A stretch of 20,208 bases of DNA. Origin: an uncultured Neomegalonema sp. GTDB taxonomy: Bacteria; Pseudomonadota; Alphaproteobacteria; Rhodobacterales; Rhodobacteraceae. The stretch lies in NCBI GenBank assembly GCA_937958345.1, contig CALGNW010000357.1, positions 1 to 20,208 of the forward strand, given 5' to 3'. Position numbers and translations under genes: made by a program. The first letter of the stretch is position 1, and every line of letters starts with the position of its first letter. Shown in pieces: positions 8,222 through 15,238 of the stretch. The notes under the pieces were generated by a model. That model was not told the DNA's origin. It saw only the letters and a list, made by a program, of their open reading frames with translations, and searched no databases.

Positions 8222-9358
8222 ATGACAACGTTACCCGATTTCAGACTTGAAACGCACTTTTCAAAGTGGGAATTCAAAGCGAAATATCACATGACCGCTT
8301 CGGACGCCGAAAGCATCTCGTTGCGCGATTTGCTGGCAATGGCAACGCCCGACCAGCGTGAGGCGTTCGAGGGTATGTGGTTGGGCTATACCGAAACATG
8401 GGGTGCGCCGGACCTGCGCGAAACGATTGCGACGACCTATGCCGAACAGAGCGCCGCTAATATCCTGTGCTTTGCGGGGGCCAGCGAGGGAATCTTTGCC
8501 GCCAATACCGTGCTGTTGGATAAAGACAGCCATGCGATTGTGGTCACGCCGAATTACCAGTCGCACGAAACCCTGCCGGTGGCGATTTGCGAGGCGACGG
8601 GCGTGCCGCTTGATCCGGAGGACGGGTGGTCGCTCGACATTGATCGCGTGGCGGCGGCAATCCGGCCCAACACGCGCCTGATGACGATTAATTTTCCGCA
8701 TAATCCGACGGGCACGATCCTGCCTTCGGACCGGTACGAAGCCCTGATTGCCCTGTGCCGCAAGCACGGTATCTATATTTTGCATGACGAAATTTTCAAC
8801 GGTCTGGGACAGACGGCGACACAGCACCTGCCGTTTATTGCCGATGTTTACGAACGCGGGCTTTCGTTGAACGTGATGTCCAAATCCTACGGCCTGCCGG
8901 GTCTGCGGATCGGGTGGATTGCGTGTCAGGATGCGGATGTCCTGTCGAAGATGGAGCGGATGAAGCACTATCTGTCGATCTGCAATTCCGGCCCGAGCGA
9001 GCGGCTGACACGTATCGCCCTCGATAACCGGCAGGCTTTGCTGGCGCGCAACTGTGCCATCGTTGACGAGAACCTGCCCAAGTGGGAGGCATTCTTTTCG
9101 CGGTATCCCGATCTTTTTGACTGGCGCAGGCCGGATGGGTCCTGCATGGCCTTTCCGCGCTACAAAGGGCCGGAGGGTGTCGAAGAATTCTGCCGCCGTC
9201 TGGTCGAAGAAAGCGGCGTTCTGCTGTTGCCGGGTACGATCTACAAATCGGATCTTGGCCCGACCCCGCCGGATCGCTTCCGTCTCGGCTTTGGCCGGAC
9301 GGGCCTTGATGCGGGGCTTGCGGCGCTTGACGCTCATATTATGCGCAACAGGGCCTGA
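8222..9358 (+). CDS. Class I/II PLP-dependent aminotransferase
   Basis: A 378-residue fold-type I PLP enzyme. Visible are the PLP-lysine motif SKSYGLPGLRIGW with Lys221, the NFPHNPTG motif at 157-164, and the cofactor-binding DEIF (about residue 190). A substrate-carboxylate Arg is expected in the C-terminal RFRLGFGR stretch. Length and motif order fit the aspartate-aminotransferase superfamily subgroup I. Amino donor and acceptor cannot be told. It starts at the ATG at 8222, preceded by a loose GGGAAAAGA. It lies 38 bases from the divergent cyclodeaminase remnant, and a pairing of the two in amino-acid breakdown is plausible but unproven. A few family members are lyases or C-S cleaving enzymes, so 'aminotransferase' is the family name rather than a proven reaction. 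Confidence 0.88.
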   Translation: MTTLPDFRLETHFSKWEFKAKYHMTASDAESISLRDLLAMATPDQREAFEGMWLGYTETWGAPDLRETIATTYAEQSAANILCFAGASEGIFAANTVLLDKDSHAIVVTPNYQSHETLPVAICEATGVPLDPEDGWSLDIDRVAAAIRPNTRLMTINFPHNPTGTILPSDRYEALIALCRKHGIYILHDEIFNGLGQTATQHLPFIADVYERGLSLNVMSKSYGLPGLRIGWIACQDADVLSKMERMKHYLSICNSGPSERLTRIALDNRQALLARNCAIVDENLPKWEAFFSRYPDLFDWRRPDGSCMAFPRYKGPEGVEEFCRRLVEESGVLLLPGTIYKSDLGPTPPDRFRLGFGRTGLDAGLAALDAHIMRNRA

Positions 9359-9379
9359 ACCCCGCCGCGTGGCCGTGTG

Positions 9380-10930
9380 CTAGGATGCGATCCGGTCGCG
9401 CAGGACACGGCGCAGGATTTTGCCGGATGCCGATTTCGGGATCGACTCGACAAAGTTGACCTGATGAACCTGCTTGTAGGGTGACAGCGTCTTGGCCAGA
9501 TGGGCCTTGATATCCTCGACGCTCGGCGCGGGGTCGGTTGCGATGACAAATGCAATCGGCAGTTCTCCGGCCTCGTCATCGGGCAATCCGATCACGGCTG
9601 CATCCGCGATGTTCGGATGGGCAACCAGGGTTGCCTCCAGCTCGGCGGGTGCGACCTGAAATCCCTTGAACTTGATCAGTTCCTTCAGGCGGTCGACGAC
9701 CGACATATAGCCGTCGGCGTCAATAATCGCGATGTCGCCGGTGCGCAGCCATCCGTCGGGTGTGATGGCATCCGCCGTCGCCTGCGGGCTGTTCAGATAT
9801 CCCTGCATGACCTGCGGCCCTCTGATCCACAGCTCGCCGCGCTCTCCGGCGGGCATGTCCTCGCCGGTCTCGATATTCACGATCCGGCAGTCGGTGCTTG
9901 GCAAAGCCAGTCCCGACGCACCCGCCCGCGCCGCGCGTGCGGGGCTGACATGGGATACGGGGCTTAGCTCGGTCATACCGAAGCCCTGCAGGCAGATACA
10001 ATCCAACCGCGCGGCCACGGCATCGGACAGGTCCGCGCCCATCGGGGCCGCGCCGGAAAACACCTGCTCGATGCCCGACAGATCATAGTCATCCACGATG
10101 GGATGCTTGGCCAGCGCCAGCGCGACCGGCGGCACGATCCACATGCGCCGCGCCTTGTGATCCTGACAAATTTGCAGGAACAGCGGCAAATCAAAGCGCG
10201 GCATGGTCACGACTCCGCCGCCGCCCGCGAGATGCAGGTTCATCAGCACCGTCATGCCGTAGATATGAAAGAACGGCAGGAAACCGGCGGCGACCTCTCC
10301 GGCCCTGAAATCGGCGGCGATCAGAATCTGATCGACATTCACGACCAGATTGCGGTGTGTCAGCCGCACGCCCTTTGGCAAGCCGGTCGTGCCGGAGGAA
10401 TAGGGCAGGACCACGATGTCGTTGGCGGCATCGACAGGAACCTGCGCGTCCAGCGGCGTACCCGTCAGCGCATCAAGCGACCGCGCCCCGTCCGCCGCTC
10501 CGATGACCACAACCTCGCCGACTTCGGTCCCGACGGCTCCGGCCCTTGCGGTTTCCAGAAACGCGGGAACGGTAATCAGCATCGTCGCCTGCGAGTCGTT
10601 CAGCTGATGCTTTACTTCGGCGGCGGTATAGGTCGGGTTCAGCGTCGTGATCGTGCCGCCCGCCCACGCCACGGCATGAAAGACGACGCAGTATTCGGGC
10701 ATGTTCGGCGCCATCAATGCGATGACCGAGCCCTTGCCGAAGCCTGCGGCGGTCAGCCCGCCCGCCAGCCGTCTGACCTGATCCATAAAGGCGGCGGCGG
10801 TCAGCGTCGCGCCGGTGATCCCATCGGTCAGAACGACCTCGTCGGGCCTGTTTACCAGACCGGCAAATACCCGTTCGGTGATGCTGTGATCGGTCAGGGG
10901 GACGTCGGCGTAGGGGCTGGTATACGGCAT
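9380..10930 (-). CDS. 4-coumarate-CoA-ligase-type acyl-CoA synthetase (AMP-forming)
   Basis: A 516-residue adenylate-forming ligase that activates a carboxylic acid to its acyl-CoA through an acyl-AMP. It shows the P-loop LPYSSGTTGLPKGV (about 175-188), the FFHIYGM segment (220-226) and box II GFGMTELSP (316-324) typical of the 4CL branch. Also visible are TGD (397-399), the hinge DRLKELIKFKGFQV (413-426) and the catalytic C-terminal lysine in PKSASGKILRR (Lys504). The substrate could be an aromatic or medium-chain acid. No other phenylpropanoid genes are near, so 4-coumarate is not implied. I chose the ATG at 10930 because AGGAG lies about 8 bases upstream. The frame extends to 11059 but runs into the divergent deacylase gene. 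The lysine in the SGK motif is the known acetylation site of this enzyme family, which matters because of the divergent deacylase. Confidence 0.9.
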   Translation of the reverse strand: MPYTSPYADVPLTDHSITERVFAGLVNRPDEVVLTDGITGATLTAAAFMDQVRRLAGGLTAAGFGKGSVIALMAPNMPEYCVVFHAVAWAGGTITTLNPTYTAAEVKHQLNDSQATMLITVPAFLETARAGAVGTEVGEVVVIGAADGARSLDALTGTPLDAQVPVDAANDIVVLPYSSGTTGLPKGVRLTHRNLVVNVDQILIAADFRAGEVAAGFLPFFHIYGMTVLMNLHLAGGGGVVTMPRFDLPLFLQICQDHKARRMWIVPPVALALAKHPIVDDYDLSGIEQVFSGAAPMGADLSDAVAARLDCICLQGFGMTELSPVSHVSPARAARAGASGLALPSTDCRIVNIETGEDMPAGERGELWIRGPQVMQGYLNSPQATADAITPDGWLRTGDIAIIDADGYMSVVDRLKELIKFKGFQVAPAELEATLVAHPNIADAAVIGLPDDEAGELPIAFVIATDPAPSVEDIKAHLAKTLSPYKQVHQVNFVESIPKSASGKILRRVLRDRIAS

Positions 10931-11004
10931 TTCGGAGGCTCCTGTTTTCACATCATCATGGCACAGACTGGCGCTTTGTCGATCAAATGCTAGTGTGTCA
11001 GGCA

Positions 11005-11943
11005 ATGACCCTGCCGATCGTCCACCATCCCGAATATCAGGCCAGCCTGCGCCCGACACACCGGTTTCCGATGTCGAAATACGGCTATCTGCGCGACGCC
11101 TTGGCGGCGCGCGGATTGTTGAGCGACCATCGCGGGCTTAACCCGGACCCGGCGGATGCGGATATGCTGTCGCGGGCGCATGACCCCGCCTATGTCGCAC
11201 GGGCTTTGACGGAATCGCTGACAACGGAGGAAGTCAGGCGCATCGGCCTGCCGCAAACCGAACAGGTGATCCGCCGGTCCCGCTTTGCCGCGGCGGGGTC
11301 TTTGCTGGCGGCGCATATCGCGCTGGAAACCGGCGTTGCCTGTAACGCGGCGGGGGGCAGCCATCATGCACGGCACGAGCACGGGGCAGGGTATTGCGTC
11401 TTTAACGACGTGGCCGTCGCGGTTCGCGCTTTGCAGGCGCAAAGGCTGGCGCGGCGGATTCTGATTGTCGATTGCGACGTGCATCAGGGCGACGGAACCG
11501 CCGCGATTTTCGCGGCAGACCGCACTGTCATCACGCTCTCGCTTCACGCCGCAAAGAATTTTCCGTTTGAAAAAGCCACCAGCGACCTTGATGTTCCGCT
11601 GGCGGACGCGACGGGCGACAGCGCCTATCTGGCGGCGCTTCGCCGTGCGTTATCGCAGGTCGGTGCGGCAGGGCCGTTTGATCTGATATTTTATAACGCG
11701 GGCGTTGATGTGCATGCCGACGACCGCCTCGGCAGACTGGCCCTGACGGATGGCGGTATCCGCGCCCGCGATGCGGCGGTTTTAGGCTGGGCGCGGGGAC
11801 GGGGCGAGCCGGTGGTCGGGGTGATGGGCGGCGGCTATGGCGATGATCCGCGCCTGATTGCCGAACGCCACGTCATTTTGTTCGAGGAGGCGGCAAAGCT
11901 TGGCGCGTCTCAAATCCGCCCCTCAGCCGACAACAGCGCATAG
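11005..11943 (+). CDS. Histone-deacetylase-family zinc deacylase (AcuC/class IV-like)
   Basis: A 312-residue single-domain enzyme of the HDAC/acetoin-utilisation/acetylpolyamine amidohydrolase superfamily, which hydrolyses acyl-lysines or acylated amines. The active site is complete: His pair 120/121 in GGSHHARHEHG, zinc ligands Asp158 and His160 in DCDVHQGDG, third ligand Asp235 in NAGVDVHADDRLG, and catalytic Tyr279 in MGGGYGDD. The N-terminal LPIVHHPEYQ and FPMSKYGYL and the short length resemble bacterial class IV proteins. I prefer the ATG at 11005 because homologues usually begin just before this LPIVHHP stretch and a CAGG lies close upstream. An ATG at 10987 would add six residues and overlap a promoter-like -10. 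It is divergent from the acyl-CoA synthetase across 74 bases, a context that suggests it deacylates that enzyme. The last 34 bases overlap a convergent gene. Confidence 0.9.
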   Translation: MTLPIVHHPEYQASLRPTHRFPMSKYGYLRDALAARGLLSDHRGLNPDPADADMLSRAHDPAYVARALTESLTTEEVRRIGLPQTEQVIRRSRFAAAGSLLAAHIALETGVACNAAGGSHHARHEHGAGYCVFNDVAVAVRALQAQRLARRILIVDCDVHQGDGTAAIFAADRTVITLSLHAAKNFPFEKATSDLDVPLADATGDSAYLAALRRALSQVGAAGPFDLIFYNAGVDVHADDRLGRLALTDGGIRARDAAVLGWARGRGEPVVGVMGGGYGDDPRLIAERHVILFEEAAKLGASQIRPSADNSA

Positions 11944-12179
11944 AGGCGGTCAACCGCCGCCCAATCACCGATTTCCAGCGCATAGACATAGGCGTGGGTT
12001 CGGTGGAACGAGACGTGTTGCAGATCATCGCGCCAGTATTCGGCGGCCATCATATGCAGCGCCAGCATGGCGCGGGCATCGCCCTGTTCGTGACGGGTGC
12101 GCAGCGCCAGATCCAGCGCCGGACCCGCCGCTGCGGGATCGGCCCTTATCAGGGTTTCCAGCGCCGCGATTTCACTCAA
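11910..12179 (-). CDS. Small helical protein downstream of fabI, probable TTG start
   Basis: I do not recognise a family. The 89-residue sequence from the TTG at 12179 is predicted largely helical and holds two TPR-like helical hairpins: AGPALDLALRTRHEQGDARAMLALHMMAAEYW, split by a turn, and HAYVYALEIGDWAAVDRLYALL. The TTG overlaps the fabI stop codon (TTGA), and the sequence reads naturally from there (Ser-Glu-Ile-Ala-Ala-Leu). This suggests translational coupling to fabI, although no ribosome site is visible. An ATG at 12236 in the same frame would add 19 arginine-rich residues inside fabI and is less likely. Its 3' end overlaps the end of the convergent deacylase gene by 34 bases. Balanced composition and helix periodicity support real coding, but the call rests on these features alone. 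Confidence 0.6.
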   Translation of the reverse strand: MSEIAALETLIRADPAAAGPALDLALRTRHEQGDARAMLALHMMAAEYWRDDLQHVSFHRTHAYVYALEIGDWAAVDRLYALLSAEGRI

Positions 12180-12994
12180 GGAACGGTAATATCCGGCGCG
12201 TCCTCGGCCTTCATGCCGACGACGTGATAACCGCAATCGACGTGATGGGTTTCGCCGGTCACGCCGGAACTCAGGTCGCTCACCAGATAGAAACCGGCCT
12301 TGCCCACATCATCCTGCGATACGTTCCGGCGCAGGGGCGAGTTATACTCGTTCCATTTGAGAATATAGCGGAAATCGCCAATTCCCGAGGCCGCCAGCGT
12401 CTTCATCGGTCCGGCGGACAGGGCGTTGACGCGGATGTTTTTCGGGCCGAGATCCATCGCCATATAGCGGACGCTGGCCTCCAGTGCGGCCTTGGCAACG
12501 CCCATGACGTTATAATGCGGCATCACCCGTTCCGCGCCGTAATAGGTCAGTGTGACCATCGAGCCGCCATCGGTCATCAGCTTTTCGGCACGCTGCGCGA
12601 TGGCTGTGAACGAATAGCACGAGATGTTCATGGTCTTGTCGAAGTTCTCCATGCTGGTATCAACATAGCGGCCTTTCAGTTCGGCCTTGTCGGAGAACGC
12701 GATGGCATGGACGATAAAGTCCAGCTTGCCCCATTTTTTTTCGATGGCTTCAAATACAGCATCGACCGAGGCCATATCGGTAACATCGCAGGGCAGCACC
12801 ATATCCGGGTCCGACCCGACGCTGGCCGCCAGCGGTACGACCCGCTTTTTCAGTGCATCGCCCTGAAACGTAAAGGCCATTTCGGCACCGTGTTCGGCAC
12901 AGGTGCGTGCGATTGCCCATGCGATCGAACGGTCGTTTGCGACGCCCATAACAAGGCCGCGTTTGCCGGAAAGGATAGGTTCTGGTGCGCTCAT
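12176..12994 (-). CDS. fabI: Enoyl-[acyl-carrier-protein] reductase (NADH) FabI
   Basis: A 272-residue FabI, the enzyme that reduces trans-2-enoyl-ACP in the last step of each fatty acid elongation cycle. Evidence is the N-terminal FabI signature GKRGLVMGVANDRSIAWAIA (about 10-29), the catalytic Tyr161 and Lys168 in YNVMGVAK, and an upstream TYYGAERVMPHYN with Tyr151. The LSAGPMKTLAASGI segment (192-205) and VDCGYHVVGM near the C-terminus also match. Length is normal for the family. I chose the ATG at 12994. The frame stays open to 13213 but that upstream part contains the terminator of the next gene and looks noncoding. The ribosome site is weak (CAGGCA). The stop overlaps the TTG of the small downstream gene. 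FabI is the target of triclosan and isoniazid-like inhibitors in other bacteria. Confidence 0.95.
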   Translation of the reverse strand: MSAPEPILSGKRGLVMGVANDRSIAWAIARTCAEHGAEMAFTFQGDALKKRVVPLAASVGSDPDMVLPCDVTDMASVDAVFEAIEKKWGKLDFIVHAIAFSDKAELKGRYVDTSMENFDKTMNISCYSFTAIAQRAEKLMTDGGSMVTLTYYGAERVMPHYNVMGVAKAALEASVRYMAMDLGPKNIRVNALSAGPMKTLAASGIGDFRYILKWNEYNSPLRRNVSQDDVGKAGFYLVSDLSSGVTGETHHVDCGYHVVGMKAEDAPDITVP

Positions 12995-13051
12995 TATGCT
13001 GCCTGTGTTCGGTCCTTCGGCCACGAATGGCACGGGGGACACGCTTATACG

Positions 13052-13083
13052 AAAAACGGCGCGGGGTCTGCCCCCGCGCCGTT
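13052..13083 (-). terminator. Intrinsic terminator after the Sel1-repeat gene
   Basis: A perfect 12-base-pair stem (AACGGCGCGGGG at 13055-13066 with its complement at 13072-13083) encloses a 5-base loop. Read on the minus strand it ends in a run of five T. It lies 27 bases past the stop of the Sel1-repeat gene and about 60 bases before fabI, so it separates the two transcripts. Confidence 0.85.
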
Positions 13084-13109
13084 CAATCGTACACATTGCG
13101 ATTACGGGG

Positions 13110-14387
13110 TCAACGCGCCCTGCCGCTCGCCTTATGCCTTTGTTCGAAAATCGAAATCTCTTCAGGTGGCAGGCGTGCCGCCAGGTTGGCGAGTGCGGTG
13201 GCGGCCTGTTCACTGCCGCCTGCCGCTGCGCTGCGCCACAAGCTGTAGGCTTCAGGGCGGTTCAACTTGACGCCTTCACCGCGATTGTAGAGACGGCCCA
13301 TCCAGAACTGGGCAACCGGCAGTCCGGCATTCGACAGCGGAGCCAGCATATCGGCTGCGCCGCTGAAATCACCCGAGCGATAGGCGCGCTCGGCTAACAT
13401 GATCCGTGCTGCCGGATCACTCGGCATCCGTGCCGATGCACTCATGCTGTCGCGCGTCTTTTCTGCGGTTTTGCCGGTATCTTTGTTCGACGCGCCCGCC
13501 TTCTCGTCGTCGGCTTTCGCGTCGTCCTGCTTGTCGGTTGCCGGCAGACGTTTGATAAAGATCGGCTTGGGTTCGTTACCCTTGGGCGCGCCCGCGACCT
13601 TTTCGCCGGGCTTGCGTGTCGGCGTGCGCACCACGTCGATCATCGGACGGTAGTCTTCCGTCTCAGCCCCGTTTTTTTCGAATTCCAGCGCCGAAGGTTC
13701 GACCCGCTTGATCGACAGGGCCTCGCGGGCCCGGTCTTTCTTGGCGCGCTTTTCGGCGTCGGCGGCCTTTTCTTCGGCCAGCCTTTTTTCCTGTGCTTCG
13801 GATTTGGAGTTTCTGGCGTTTTCGATCTCGGCTTCTTCCGCCGCATTGGTTTCGAGGGCCTCAAGCCGTGCAATCGCACGTTTCTGGCCCTTGTCGGCGG
13901 CGATGCTGTAAAGTTCGGCGGCGAATTCGCGGTCCTGTTCGACCCCGATCCCCTTTTCGTACATCAGGCCGAGGTTGTACTGCGCCAGCGGATTGCCGCG
14001 GTCGGATGCCTTGGCAAACCAGCTTGCGGCCTGCTCGCGGTCCTGTTCGACGCCTTTTCCGGTCAGCAGTTGAAACGCCACATTGACCTGCGCCTCGTCA
14101 GAGCCGCGATTGGCGGCCTGCTCGTACAGATCAAAAGCCTTCTTGTCGTCCTGCTGAACGCCGAGTCCGAGGCGGTATAACTGTGCCAGCATGTTCAGCG
14201 CGTCGACGTTGCCGCCTTCGGCCAGCGGCTCCCAAACCGAGATCGCGTCGTCGTAACGACCGTTTTCATAAGCCTCGACACCGGCTTCGAACCCGGTGTT
14301 CTGCTGTGCAAAGGCCGGAACTGCGGCCAGCGAGAGGACACCGATCAGTGCGGCTCCGGCTGTCAGTTGAAGAAGGCGCGAACGCAT
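13110..14387 (-). CDS. Exported Sel1-repeat (TPR-like) protein with charged linker
   Basis: A 425-residue secreted, probably periplasmic protein. Residues 1-27 form a signal peptide (basic MRSR, hydrophobic core, then PAFA before QQ). Sel1/TPR-like helical repeats follow from about 33 to 175, with the motifs ALNMLAQLYRLGLGV, AQVNVAFQLLTGKGV and AQYNLGLMYEKGIGV at ~36-residue spacing. Residues 178-225 are a Glu/Lys/Ala-rich, probably coiled-coil segment. Residues 230-325 are a low-complexity Pro/Lys/Asp linker. A further repeat block lies at about 326-400 (AQFWMGRLYNRGEGV). Sel1 proteins act as scaffolds for protein complexes, and the partner here is unknown. The ATG at 14387 has GGGTGG about 6 bases upstream. 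An ATG at 14408 would add seven residues. A promoter-like pair and an intrinsic terminator frame it as a single-gene unit. Confidence 0.85.
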   Translation of the reverse strand: MRSRLLQLTAGAALIGVLSLAAVPAFAQQNTGFEAGVEAYENGRYDDAISVWEPLAEGGNVDALNMLAQLYRLGLGVQQDDKKAFDLYEQAANRGSDEAQVNVAFQLLTGKGVEQDREQAASWFAKASDRGNPLAQYNLGLMYEKGIGVEQDREFAAELYSIAADKGQKRAIARLEALETNAAEEAEIENARNSKSEAQEKRLAEEKAADAEKRAKKDRAREALSIKRVEPSALEFEKNGAETEDYRPMIDVVRTPTRKPGEKVAGAPKGNEPKPIFIKRLPATDKQDDAKADDEKAGASNKDTGKTAEKTRDSMSASARMPSDPAARIMLAERAYRSGDFSGAADMLAPLSNAGLPVAQFWMGRLYNRGEGVKLNRPEAYSLWRSAAAGGSEQAATALANLAARLPPEEISIFEQRHKASGRAR

Positions 14388-14427
14388 GATGCCACCCAAT
14401 CTTTTCATCTTAAAACTCGTTAACAGG

Positions 14428-14457
14428 AGTATAAAGCAAGACGAGGGCCAGAAACAA
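14428..14457 (-). promoter_or_regulatory. Sigma70-type promoter for the Sel1-repeat gene
   Basis: Read on the minus strand, TTGTTT (14457-14452) is followed after 18 bases by TATACT (14433-14428), close to the -35/-10 consensus. Transcription would begin near 14421, leaving a leader of about 33 bases before the ATG at 14387. The element lies just downstream of the previous gene's terminator, where a promoter is expected. Confidence 0.55.
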
Positions 14458-14482
14458 ATGCGGATGCTTAACAGCCGCGTAC

Positions 14483-14512
14483 AAAAAAGGCGGGGATCGA
14501 AACCCCGCCTTT
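14483..14512 (-). terminator. Intrinsic terminator after the glycine-zipper lipoprotein gene
   Basis: A perfect 10-base-pair stem (AAAGGCGGGG at 14486-14495 with its complement at 14503-14512) has a 7-base loop. On the minus strand it is followed by a T run (six T in all, counting the stem foot). It lies about 50 bases past the lipoprotein stop. Confidence 0.85.
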
Positions 14513-14561
14513 GATCTCTTTCAGTACGGTGCAAATTCGCAGCCGCATGTATATTAACGGA

Positions 14562-15125
14562 TTAGGAAACGATCTTCCACGAACCGTCCGGCTGGCGGCA
14601 TGCGGTTCCGGTTGCAGTTTCATACCGCTGGTTATCGACGAAAATCGTCTGTTTGTAGTCGCGGCAATCAACGGCCTGCGGCTGGCTGTATGTCGTCGCA
14701 TAGGCAGGCTGCGGAGCCTGCTGGTACACCGTGTTATACGGCTGCTGATAGATCGGCGTCGTCGCGACCACATCACCATAGGTTCCGGTCTGCGGGTTCT
14801 GCCAGCGGACCGGCTGGTTCTGCGGAGCCGAGGTCAGCGCCTGCTGCGTGGTTTGCTGTGCAAGGGCGTTATCCTGAGCGGTCAGACTGTTGCCGATGCC
14901 CGCACCCAGCGCGCCGCCGAGGATCGTTCCGGCGATAATTGCCGCGGTGCGCCCGCGCCCCTGCCCGACCTGAGTGCCCGCAAGACCGCCTGCCGCCGCG
15001 CCGACGAGACCGCCGATTGTCGTGCCGACCTGCTGGTTACCCGCACCGCCGTTCGCACAGCCCGCAAGGCTCATCGCCAAAATTGTTGCGGCCAAAGTGG
15101 TTTTCTTCAATCCAAGCGTCATCAT
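14562..15125 (-). CDS. Glycine-zipper outer-membrane lipoprotein (17 kDa surface antigen type)
   Basis: A 187-residue lipoprotein. A type II signal peptide ends in the lipobox LAGC, with Cys23 as the predicted lipidated residue. Residues about 33-80 form a glycine-zipper 2TM domain (IGGLVGAAAGGLAGTQVG and AGTILGGALGAGIGNSL), as in Rickettsia 17 kDa surface antigen. A Gln/Pro/Tyr-rich spacer follows. The C-terminal DCRDYKQTIFVDNQRYETATGTACRQPDGSW (split in two: the Cys-Arg-Asp-Tyr block and the ATGTACRQPDGSW block) is the usual ending of this family in alphaproteobacteria. Such proteins sit in the outer membrane and are tied to envelope integrity; the exact role is unknown. The ATG at 15125 is preceded by GGAGAGA at about 7 bases. 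It is transcribed divergently from pdxH. Confidence 0.88.
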   Translation of the reverse strand: MMTLGLKKTTLAATILAMSLAGCANGGAGNQQVGTTIGGLVGAAAGGLAGTQVGQGRGRTAAIIAGTILGGALGAGIGNSLTAQDNALAQQTTQQALTSAPQNQPVRWQNPQTGTYGDVVATTPIYQQPYNTVYQQAPQPAYATTYSQPQAVDCRDYKQTIFVDNQRYETATGTACRQPDGSWKIVS

Positions 15126-15146
15126 TTCAGTCTCTCCGTGATAATG

Positions 15147-15159
15147 CGACGTTACGTCG
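15147..15159. repeat. Short perfect inverted repeat in the lipoprotein/pdxH intergenic region
   Basis: CGACGT and ACGTCG flank a single central T, giving a 13-base perfect palindrome. It lies about 22 bases upstream of the lipoprotein start codon, between it and pdxH. It could be an operator half-site pair or an mRNA hairpin close to the ribosome site. No regulator is indicated. Confidence 0.4.
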
Positions 15160-15238
15160 TGGTTTTTCAGTTCAACCCACGTCCTAAATACTGCGCGTTT
15201 GCGGTGCGAATAGGGCGCTAGCGAGGGGATAACGCGCA

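Noticed and set aside
8261..9337. A 358-codon minus-strand open frame opposite the aminotransferase
   Set aside because: It lies wholly antisense to an intact PLP enzyme, shows no recognisable motif, and has the Arg/Gln/His-rich make-up of a shadow frame.
10103..10993. A 296-codon plus-strand open frame opposite the acyl-CoA synthetase
   Set aside because: It is antisense to the conserved adenylation motifs of the synthetase and has no domain-like sequence of its own.
11005..11943. A true histone deacetylase, hence a eukaryotic transfer
   Set aside because: HDAC-superfamily enzymes are common in bacteria (AcuC, acetylpolyamine amidohydrolases), and base composition matches the neighbours, so no transfer needs to be invoked.
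12995..13213. N-terminal extension of FabI by about 73 residues
   Set aside because: The extension reads through the GC-rich intrinsic terminator of the neighbouring gene, and FabI homologues start at the ATG at 12994.
11858..13270. A 470-codon open frame on the plus strand opposite fabI and the small helical gene
   Set aside because: Its product is rich in Arg, His and Gly with no domain order, and it runs antisense to a clear FabI with full catalytic residues. GC-rich codon use on one strand commonly leaves the other open.
15209..15234. TTGCGG and GCTAGCGA with 12 bases between as a pdxH promoter
   Set aside because: Transcription would begin at or after the pdxH ATG at 15239, which does not fit the ribosome site just before it.
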